Shown here piece by piece: positions 1-5,511 of a stretch of DNA of 7,548 bases; the stretch's first letter is position 1, and every line of letters starts with the position of its first letter. A program made the position numbers and the translations under genes. This DNA is from Gammaproteobacteria bacterium (GTDB lineage Bacteria > Pseudomonadota > Gammaproteobacteria > Pseudomonadales > Azotimanducaceae): assembly GCA_002712135.1 (NCBI GenBank), contig PASO01000018.1, forward strand, positions 1 through 7,548, written 5' to 3'. The notes beneath the pieces were generated by a model, which made no database searches, was not told where the DNA came from, and worked only from the letters and a program-made list of their open reading frames with translations.

Positions 1-1272
1 AAACAAGAAGTCTTTGTAGATAAACATCTGAAACGCAATATTGTGGTTCAGTTGGGTCATGGATTGTTCGGCCAGACTGGGTTTCGTCTGTTTTCGGCAC
101 CCACGTTCTTACCCGTCTACCTATATACGCTTTCTGGTTCTGAGTTCTTTGTGGGACTTGCACGGTCATTGGAAGCGATTGGCCAGATGTTGACACCCAT
201 GGTTGGTGCTTCCTTGATCGGCCATCGAAGAAAACTGTTGGGTATCACCCTTGTCTCCAGCGTGCTGATGCGATTTCAGATTTTGTTCATTGCGCTTACC
301 GGTTTGTTTATCGGTGCCACAGACGTCGGTATGTGGTTGATCGTTTTCTTTATGGTGCTGCTGGGCTTATTTCAAGGAATCTCGGTCGTTATGATGAATT
401 CTCTGCGTGCCAAGGTGATACCGGTGCGGCGTCGTGGATTTGTCACTGGGTGGCGCAATTTTTTATCTAATGGGGCGACGGCACTTCTAGCTTATTTTGC
501 GGGCGCATATTTTATCGATAACAACATCCTAGGTGATGGCTATGCAGCCCTATTTTTATTAGCTTTCTTTATAGCGTCGCTGGGGATTGGCGCGCTGGCG
601 CTTACGAAGGAACCTCCGGGTGTTTCTCTAAGGAAGCGTGAGAATGTTATTCAGACTTTTCACTCATTACCGAATCTTTTTAGAGAGAACCCGCACTTTG
701 CGCGATTTTTTCTGGTTGCATCACTTGGTTCTTTCGGTCGCATGGCCATGCCGTTTTACATTCTTTTTGCGACTACAAGAATGGATATTTCTGGTGCAAT
801 GTTGGGATTGCTTACCACTATCTGGATGTTGTCGGGGACGGTAACCAATATTGTTTGGGGCAGCATTGCAGATCGTAGCGGTTATCGTGTAGTGATGATT
901 GTAACGCTGGCCATGTGGACGTTCTCTCATTTCCAACTGCTCTTGGTCGATGGAGTTATGGGTATCATCGTTTTTTTCATAATGTTCGGTATTGCTTTTA
1001 GCGGTTTCAATCAGGCTCGTATGAACATGGTGTTGGAGTTGGGAACAGATGCAGATATTCCTCTTAGGGTCGCTGTTTCAAATATGGCGAGTAACATGGT
1101 TGGTGCAATTGGACCATTGCTGGGTGGTTTGATTGCGTTGACACTTGGTTACGAAGTGATTTTTGTGGTTTGTATTCTAGTACAGCTAATTGCACTGGGT
1201 GTCATGATCGGATTTGTCTCAGAGCCAAGGAGTTTGAATGTAGTACTTACTACTGATGAGGATGGGTCCTAA
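1..1272 (+). CDS. MFS transporter, 5'-truncated by window edge
   Basis: Major facilitator superfamily permease of the inner membrane; the substrate cannot be read from the sequence. The frame is open from base 1 (KQEVFVDKHLKRNI...) into the GTG at 43, which falls inside the first hydrophobic segment, so the true start probably lies before the window; 423 codons are visible. I count about 12 hydrophobic segments in two groups of six, separated by a hydrophilic loop near codons 200-230 (TKEPPG...RKREN). The loop after the second helix carries GHRRK, a degenerate form of MFS motif A. The equivalent loop of the second half has the clear version GSIADRSGYR (nt about 859-888). The protein ends in a short acidic tail (TTDEDGS). 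A truncated TRAP binding-protein gene follows 68 nt downstream on the same strand. The family call is firm; a drug, sugar or organic-acid role would be a guess. Confidence 0.9.
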   Translation, partial: KQEVFVDKHLKRNIVVQLGHGLFGQTGFRLFSAPTFLPVYLYTLSGSEFFVGLARSLEAIGQMLTPMVGASLIGHRRKLLGITLVSSVLMRFQILFIALTGLFIGATDVGMWLIVFFMVLLGLFQGISVVMMNSLRAKVIPVRRRGFVTGWRNFLSNGATALLAYFAGAYFIDNNILGDGYAALFLLAFFIASLGIGALALTKEPPGVSLRKRENVIQTFHSLPNLFRENPHFARFFLVASLGSFGRMAMPFYILFATTRMDISGAMLGLLTTIWMLSGTVTNIVWGSIADRSGYRVVMIVTLAMWTFSHFQLLLVDGVMGIIVFFIMFGIAFSGFNQARMNMVLELGTDADIPLRVAVSNMASNMVGAIGPLLGGLIALTLGYEVIFVVCILVQLIALGVMIGFVSEPRSLNVVLTTDEDGS

Positions 1273-1340
1273 ACTGCGGGACTAACGACTATCAGATCGT
1301 TTAGTTACACTCACGGTTTCGTCTGCAAGTGAGGCATCGG

Positions 1341-2027
1341 ATGTTTTCTGCTCGTTCTTTCTTGATTGCCGTTGGCGTCGCATTTCTTGCAGGCATGGTA
1401 GTTTCGCTTGCTGTACGATCTTCTGGTGCTGAAAAGGCACCAAGGATCAATAACGATACCTTAAAAGAGATAGTTCGCGAACGCTGGCGTGTTCCACTCA
1501 GCTCTTCCCGCAATTTGCCAGGTAACGGAGAGACGCCGGTCTGGCCAGCCAATGCGGTACAGGAGGCAACCGGAGGTAGTTTTATTATTGACTTGTTTGA
1601 CCCAGGAGAGATCGTGCCGGCATTTGCTATTACCGATGCTGTTCGCGATCGAAAGGTCCCTGCGGGATATACCTGGCTGGGGTACGATCAGGGAAAAATT
1701 CCAGCTTCCGCACTGATTGCGGCAAAGCCCTTTGGTATGGAGCCATGGCCGTTTATCGGCTGGTGGTTGCATGGTGGAGGAAAGGAACTATCCGAGGAGA
1801 TTTACGTGAAGCACAATATGAAGCCACTGCTTTGCGGTATTAGTGGTCCCGAGACGGCGGGGTGGTTCGCTCAACCACTTAAGTCTGTTGATGATCTGGA
1901 TGGGCTTAAGATTCGCTTTGCCGGGCTTGGCGGCAAGGCCATGCAGAGAGTAGGTGCTTCGGTGACAATGTTACCAGCTGGTGACCTGGTTGCCCGCACA
2001 GGCGTACGGGCAGTAATAATTGCATAG
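1341..2027 (+). pseudogene. Truncated TRAP transporter solute-binding protein (DctP/TakP-like)
   Basis: N-terminal two thirds of a periplasmic TRAP-type binding protein, the family that delivers organic acids to a DctQM-type permease. The best start is ATG 1341: GTGAGG at 1329-1334 sits 6 nt upstream as a ribosome binding site, and an alternative GTG start at 1329 would lie within that site. A hydrophobic signal segment covers residues 7-25. Family landmarks in order: WR.PLSSSRNLPG, TGGSFIIDLF (77-86), PGEIVPA, WWLHGGG, ISGPETAGWF, then DDLDGLKIRFAGLGG around residue 190; the Arg of LKIR matches the carboxylate-binding Arg of other members. Homology fades after LPAGDL (212-217), and the frame stops at TAG 2025. 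Complete members run to roughly 330-370 residues, so over 100 C-terminal residues, including part of the binding cleft, are missing. No DctQ/DctM genes are present. Likely non-functional. Confidence 0.82.
1991..2012. repeat. GC-rich inverted repeat at the truncation point of the TRAP gene
   Basis: TGCCCG (1991-1996) and CGGGCA (2007-2012) form a perfect 6-bp stem around a 10-nt loop. It lies between the stop codons of the two convergent genes' 3' ends, inside the last codons of the broken binding-protein gene and just downstream of the minus-strand oxidoreductase. Neither side has a run of T residues, so it is a poor intrinsic terminator; it could be a weak transcript-end structure or a mark of the rearrangement. 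Confidence 0.35.
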
Positions 2028-2035
2028 TGGGAGGC

Positions 2036-3091
2036 TTATAGACCCTGTTTCATGAGCAAATTTTTCAGAGCATCGCAATTCTTAACTCGCTCCTTTGTTG
2101 TAGTGCCTACAAAGTTTACGTTCAGAGAGGTTACACCGCTATTCTTCAAGGCATGCAGGCGATCGACAACAAACCCTTCCGACCCCACCAGGGTCGTTGC
2201 ATCCAGATAAGGCTGTGGGATGGCGGCTTCCGCCTCTGACTTACGTCCTGATAGATAGAGATTCTGAATACGCTTTGCTTCTTTTTCGTATCCATACTGC
2301 TTGAATACATCGTTGTAGAAATTTCTATCCCTGGCGCCCATGCCGCCCACATAAAGGGCTATCCCAGCACGTGCCATGTTGCGATAGTCTTCCAGAGCTT
2401 CACCTATGGCGACGGCGCCCCCGGCATAGATATCCAGTGGTGGCATATCGATCGGGCGTTTGGCGTTGCCCTTTGTGAGCGCAGCACCCCAGACTTTGTC
2501 TGCTCCCTCTGCCATATAAAATGCAGGTAGCCAGGCTTCCGCGATCTCTGCTGTCATGGCTACGTTCTTCTCTGTCAGCGTGGCTAGAGCTATCGGAATA
2601 TTGTCGCGGTAGGGATGGTTGACTAGCTTTAGTGGAATGCCCAATCCCGTACCTTCTTCAGCAGGGAGTGGTATATGATATTTCTTACCATCGTGAACGA
2701 GTTTTTCTTCGCGTTCCCACACCTTGCGGCAGATTTCGACGACTTCGCGAATGCGGGTCAGTGGTGCTTCGTAAGGTACGCCATGGAAGCCCTCAATGAC
2801 TTGTGGCCCCGAGGCGCCAAGGCCAAGCATGAAACGGCCCTCTGACAGGGCATCTATTCCGGTAGCCGTCATTGCCATGAGTGTCGGTGTGCGGCTGTAG
2901 ATATTGAGTATCCCCGATGCGATCTGCAGTTGCTCGGTTTTGGCGGCTACATAGCCCATAGCGCTGACACTATCGAAGGAATACGCTTCGGGAATCCAGA
3001 CCATGTCGAGCCCTGCCTTCTCGAATTCCACCAGTTCTTCGGTCGCTCCGACGTACCCCTGGGCGTAGCTCATTAGCATCGAGATTTTCAA
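2036..3091 (-). CDS. LLM-class flavin-dependent oxidoreductase (F420-type, Rv3520c-like)
   Basis: Luciferase-like monooxygenase-fold enzyme of about 351 residues, a TIM barrel using FMN or the deazaflavin F420. Features match the F420-dependent group typified by mycobacterial Rv3520c: N-terminal KISMLMSYAQG strand, GLDMVWIPEAY, the run DALSEGRFMLGLGASGP at about residues 80-96 followed by EGFHG, an ELP-like stretch HIPLP...GTGLGIPLKL, and EIAEAWLPAFY near 182-192. I chose the TTG at 3091 because GGAG (3102-3099) sits 7 nt upstream and the product then begins MKISML as in the family; the GTG at 3133 would add 14 residues (TGYLDHRTNWRLGL) without family similarity. It lies 226 nt after moeA1 on the same strand, so it may have its own promoter. 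Substrate unknown. Whether the organism makes F420 is not shown here. Confidence 0.85.
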   Translation of the reverse strand: MKISMLMSYAQGYVGATEELVEFEKAGLDMVWIPEAYSFDSVSAMGYVAAKTEQLQIASGILNIYSRTPTLMAMTATGIDALSEGRFMLGLGASGPQVIEGFHGVPYEAPLTRIREVVEICRKVWEREEKLVHDGKKYHIPLPAEEGTGLGIPLKLVNHPYRDNIPIALATLTEKNVAMTAEIAEAWLPAFYMAEGADKVWGAALTKGNAKRPIDMPPLDIYAGGAVAIGEALEDYRNMARAGIALYVGGMGARDRNFYNDVFKQYGYEKEAKRIQNLYLSGRKSEAEAAIPQPYLDATTLVGSEGFVVDRLHALKNSGVTSLNVNFVGTTTKERVKNCDALKNLLMKQGL

Positions 3092-3125
3092 ACCTAGTCT
3101 CCAATTAGTGCGATGGTCCAGATAT

Positions 3126-3136
3126 CCTGTCACAGG
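3126..3136. promoter_or_regulatory. Short palindrome upstream of the LLM oxidoreductase
   Basis: CCTGT-C-ACAGG is a perfect odd palindrome (5-bp arms, 1-bp centre), 34-45 nt upstream of the chosen TTG start. Its position would suit an operator, but 11 bp is short enough to occur by chance, and no convincing -35/-10 pair was seen in the 3092-3317 gap. Confidence 0.2.
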
Positions 3137-3317
3137 CGTTTGGTCACTGGCAAGCGCCGTATTTTCAGGTACTAGTAATGGGGTAACTTTCCGAACCGTC
3201 CTTTTCGACCTGTGTTACGCTCGTTTTCTGGTTCTACTGAAGAGCTGTAAAGAGAGAGATCTAGGGAGTGAAGGTCGAGTGTTGTCGCGTCGCTGTTTTT
3301 ATCTATGCCGCTATGTA

Positions 3318-4520
3318 TTATAGGGGGTAGAATTTTACGCGGTCTCCAGGACGCACTTGGCGGTCGATCTCTACTTCCGCGAGACCGTTTGCCCATGAAA
3401 CGGAAGAAAGAATGCCTGATCCCTGGTTTTCGAACATTCTGACACGTACCTCACCACTAACATCTGGCTCAATTCTCACCCTAATGTACTCGCGTCTGTT
3501 ACCGGCGGCGGTTTCGAAATCCGCAGTGCCATAGTAGTAAGGGGCATGGGGTTCGTTACCACCCTGCATTGCTATCAGATATGGTCGCGCGACAATAGAA
3601 AAAGTTACGTAGACCGAAACCGGATTGCCAGGCAAACCGAAGAACGGCGTTCCCTGGACCTCTCCATATGCCAGCGGCTTGCCGGGTTTGATGGCGAGAC
3701 GCCAGATGCTCAAAGAGCCCAACTTCTCTACCACATGTTTGACGTGATCTTCTTCGCCGACAGATACGCCACCTGTGCTTAATATACAATCGCTCTCCTT
3801 TGCTCCCCGTTCCAGTGCAGCCCTGGTCGCGCTTGCGGTGTCTTTCACGACACCAAGATCGATTACCTGCATTCCGATTTTCTGCAATAGGCCTGCGAGA
3901 ACAAATCGATTGGAGTTATAGATCTGACCCCCTGCGAGCTCGTTACCTGGTTCAACGAGTTCATCTCCTGTAGCCAGAATAGCAACCTTCAGAGGGCTGA
4001 ACACGTTCAGGGATGTTAGTCCTACTGATGCAGCTAGACCGAGATCTTCAGGCTGTAGTTGGTCGCCTCTCTTTAGAATGACGTCGCCAGCAGTGATGTC
4101 CTGGCCCTGAGGACGAACATGCTGTCCAGCATTGGGCAACTCGTCAATACGAATTTTGCCCTCGATTGCTGTAGTGTTTTCCTGCATGACAACTGTATCT
4201 GCGCCTGGTGGAATTGGTGCACCGGTAAAAATTCGCGCCAGGGTACTGGGTATTAGTTCTCTGCCTACCTTCCCCGCAGGAATCCGATCGCTCACTTCAT
4301 AGAGTTCGCCTGCGACCATCTTGGAATCTCTGGAATTGAAGGTATATCCGTCCATCTCACTATTGGCTGCGGGAGGTACATTTATCGGAGAATGTACGTC
4401 GGATGCAAGATAGCAGCCCAGGGCTTCACTGATACCCAATGATTTTGTGTCACTTGTGACCGTAATATCCTTGAGGATCTTGTCCAGTACTGCATCAACT
4501 GGATGCAGAGGGCTCGGCAT
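3318..4520 (-). CDS. moeA: Molybdopterin molybdenumtransferase MoeA (first paralogue)
   Basis: MoeA inserts molybdate (or tungstate) into adenylated molybdopterin to give the active cofactor, releasing AMP, in the cytosol. The 400-residue product is full length. Visible landmarks: NSEMDGYTF (53-61, Asp57), TGAPIPPGAD (99-108), TGDELVEPG (184-192), Asp227 in VVKD, STGGVSVGEEDHVK (248-261, Asp258), LAIKPGKPLAYG (275-286, both Lys kept), GLPGNPVS (295-302) and a C-terminal domain with RREYIRVR and SGILSSVSWANGL. These correspond to the domain III active site and domain IV of E. coli MoeA. One deviation is Glu where the usual NSAMDGY has Ala. ATG 4520 is preceded by AGAAAGG (4535-4529) 8 nt away. 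The start lies inside the end of moaB (26-nt overlap), implying translational coupling. It is the last gene of the cofactor block. Confidence 0.95.
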   Translation of the reverse strand: MPSPLHPVDAVLDKILKDITVTSDTKSLGISEALGCYLASDVHSPINVPPAANSEMDGYTFNSRDSKMVAGELYEVSDRIPAGKVGRELIPSTLARIFTGAPIPPGADTVVMQENTTAIEGKIRIDELPNAGQHVRPQGQDITAGDVILKRGDQLQPEDLGLAASVGLTSLNVFSPLKVAILATGDELVEPGNELAGGQIYNSNRFVLAGLLQKIGMQVIDLGVVKDTASATRAALERGAKESDCILSTGGVSVGEEDHVKHVVEKLGSLSIWRLAIKPGKPLAYGEVQGTPFFGLPGNPVSVYVTFSIVARPYLIAMQGGNEPHAPYYYGTADFETAAGNRREYIRVRIEPDVSGEVRVRMFENQGSGILSSVSWANGLAEVEIDRQVRPGDRVKFYPL

Positions 4521-5022
4521 ATTGTGTACCTTTCTTGATTAGTTCAGTGAAGTTGCAGGGACGGTGTTTGATATCGAGTTGCTCTTTGAGAATCCCTTCC
4601 CAAGCCGTCCGACAGGCGCCGGTTGATCCAGGAACACAGAAAACTAACGTGCCATTAGCGCGACCGCCGAGTGTCCGTGATTGAACGGTTGAGGTACCTA
4701 TTTCCTGGTAAGAAAGGTAGCGAAAAAGCTCACCAAAGCCATCGATAGGCGTGTCGAGTAAAGGACCGATTGCTTCGGGTGTGGAATCTCTGGAAGTAAA
4801 ACCTGTTCCTCCAGTGGTGAGGATCACCTCTATCCCGGGATCAGCGATCCACGCCGAGACTCTTGCACGAAGAAGATACATATCGTCTTTTTCGATATAC
4901 CTATCAGCAAGAGTGTGTCCGCTTTCCTGCAAGGCGTCACACAGATATTGCCCTGATGTATCGTTATCCATTGTCCGTGTGTCGGAAATGGTAAGAACGG
5001 CGATGTTAAGTGCCACAGACAT
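4495..5022 (-). CDS. moaB: Molybdenum cofactor biosynthesis protein MoaB
   Basis: Member of the MoaB/MogA family, which adenylates molybdopterin with ATP to make the MoeA substrate. The 175-residue product aligns along its length with E. coli MoaB: NIAVLTISDTR, DTSGQYL, VSAWIAD, TTGGTGFTSRDSTPEA (about 69-84), GFGELFR, EIGTSTVQSR, VPGSTGACRTAW and RPCNF. It keeps the RDxTP aspartate found in MogA and the active archaeal MoaB proteins, whereas E. coli MoaB has EGDQAP there, so adenylyltransferase activity is likely. ATG 5022 is chosen because AGGAGGT (5035-5029) lies 6 nt upstream; a GTG at 5040 would overlap that site. The 3' end overlaps moeA1 by 26 nt. The upstream gap of nearly 340 nt to the small ORF suggests its own promoter or a long leader. 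No moaA, moaC, moaD or moaE genes are in the window. Confidence 0.95.
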   Translation of the reverse strand: MSVALNIAVLTISDTRTMDNDTSGQYLCDALQESGHTLADRYIEKDDMYLLRARVSAWIADPGIEVILTTGGTGFTSRDSTPEAIGPLLDTPIDGFGELFRYLSYQEIGTSTVQSRTLGGRANGTLVFCVPGSTGACRTAWEGILKEQLDIKHRPCNFTELIKKGTQYAEPSASS

Positions 5023-5213
5023 TGTAAGACCTCCTGCCACGGTGAAGTGGATGCATTAATTTTTGTACTGACGTCTAATAGGCTATTGTACATCTGTTCA
5101 TCGCTCCGGCTGCGAGGCAATAGATTGGCTGTCGCCGTCTCTGCAATGAATCTAGCCCCGGCAATAGGCGGGTAGAGGCCTACTTGTCAGCAACGGTAAG
5201 TGCATGGTTCAGT

Positions 5214-5223
5214 TTGACCATTG
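5214..5223. repeat. 10-bp direct repeat, copy 1 (TTGACCATTG)
   Basis: Exact copy of the 10-mer also found at 5266-5275, 52 bp apart, about 190-250 bp upstream of the moaB start. The spacing is close to five helical turns, so both copies would face the same side of the DNA, as for tandem regulator sites. On the minus strand each reads CAATGGTCAA. The regulator is unknown. Confidence 0.4.
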
Positions 5224-5224
5224 A

Positions 5225-5242
5225 TTGATTAACTGAAATCAA
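5225..5242. promoter_or_regulatory. AT-rich inverted repeat upstream of moaB
   Basis: TTGATT (5225-5230) and AATCAA (5237-5242) are perfect inverted arms with a 6-nt centre (AACTGA), between the two copies of the 10-bp direct repeat. The low GC content makes it a weak RNA hairpin but a reasonable operator shape for a dimeric regulator. There is no direct evidence of function. Confidence 0.3.
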
Positions 5243-5265
5243 CAACTTTTCATCTCTCATGATGC

Positions 5266-5275
5266 TTGACCATTG
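5266..5275. repeat. 10-bp direct repeat, copy 2 (TTGACCATTG)
   Basis: Second exact copy of the 10-mer at 5214-5223. Its last bases also form the left arm of the interrupted hairpin ending at 5300. Confidence 0.4.
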
Positions 5276-5316
5276 TTACTCTCTTTCCGCCAGAGATGGT
5301 CTGTTAATGCAACAAT

Positions 5317-5349
5317 AGTGGTTGGCGTCGGGCGACCACTCTATTTTTT
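5317..5349 (+). terminator. Terminator-like stem-loop with T6 tract
   Basis: AGTGGTTG (5317-5324) pairs with CGACCACT (5333-5340), an 8-bp stem with one G-U pair and an 8-nt loop, followed by CTA and six T residues (5344-5349). This is the form of a Rho-independent terminator for transcription on the plus strand, yet no plus-strand gene precedes it. On the minus strand the same hairpin falls 19 nt after the stop of the small ORF below moeA2, but what follows there (ATTGTTGCATT) is a poor U tract, so termination of the moeA2 transcript would be weak. Confidence 0.5.
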
Positions 5350-5359
5350 CGTGTTCGTC

Positions 5360-5503
5360 CTAAAGTCTTAGGTCTTCTCCCAGGCTGCCAATAATTGCGA
5401 TATCAATATGCTCTTGCTCAGCATCACAAAGTGTTTTGGTGGCGCGATAATGCCTTACCGTCGTGTACTTGTCACCCCATAAGTTCCACACGATGATTTT
5501 CAT
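5360..5503 (-). CDS. Possible small ORF after moeA2 (47 aa), unrecognised
   Basis: ATG 5503 lies 8 nt after the moeA2 stop codon and opens a 47-codon frame beginning MKIIVWNLWGDKYTTVRHY and ending GSLGEDLRL. The composition is protein-like (alternating hydrophobic beta-strand pattern KIIVWNLW, then IDIAIIG). The ribosome binding site is weak: only AGAG close to the ATG. Two weak resemblances were considered: the N-terminus of endonuclease/exonuclease/phosphatase proteins (a KII.WN strand, then a DIAll strand about 30 residues later), and a WGDKYT motif seen at the start of some glycosyltransferase-like proteins. Neither can be supported without a search. It could be a real small protein of the operon, the 5' remnant of a lost gene, or chance. 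Confidence 0.35.
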   Translation of the reverse strand: MKIIVWNLWGDKYTTVRHYRATKTLCDAEQEHIDIAIIGSLGEDLRL

Positions 5504-5511
5504 CGCTCTAT

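Larger units (their letters stand above)
5023..5359. other. Intergenic region upstream of moaB with repeats and hairpins
   Basis: No confident gene. On the minus strand it is the leader/promoter region of moaB-moeA1. It holds, from 5359 down: a stem-loop with a plus-strand T tract (5317-5349), a second interrupted hairpin (ACCAT/ATGGT at 5269-5273 and 5296-5300, plus CTCT/AGAG at 5281-5284 and 5292-5295), two copies of TTGACCATTG, an AT-rich inverted repeat at 5225-5242, and a TACAAT box (minus strand, 5090-5085) without a recognisable -35 partner at 17 nt. The minus frame from about 5129 to 5022 reads like the beginning of a GAF domain and is discussed as a finding. No tRNA-like fold was noticed. 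A molybdenum-cofactor riboswitch could be considered here by context, but I could not recognise its conserved core. Confidence 0.5.

Noticed and set aside
43..45. GTG at 43 as the MFS start codon
   Set aside because: The frame is open to base 1 and the codon sits inside the first hydrophobic segment, so it is more likely an internal Val of a gene that starts before the window.
1991..2012. Bidirectional intrinsic terminator between the convergent genes
   Set aside because: The stem is only 6 bp with a 10-nt loop and neither flank has a T run, so it is listed only as an inverted repeat.
3108..3323. Plus-strand ORF of 71 codons between the LLM gene and moeA1
   Set aside because: No recognisable protein pattern, no ribosome binding site, overlaps the starts/ends of two real minus-strand genes; an antisense shadow.
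5023..5359. Molybdenum-cofactor riboswitch upstream of moaB
   Set aside because: Context is suitable, but I could not recognise the conserved core by eye; a covariance-model search with the Rfam Moco motif (RF01055) would decide.
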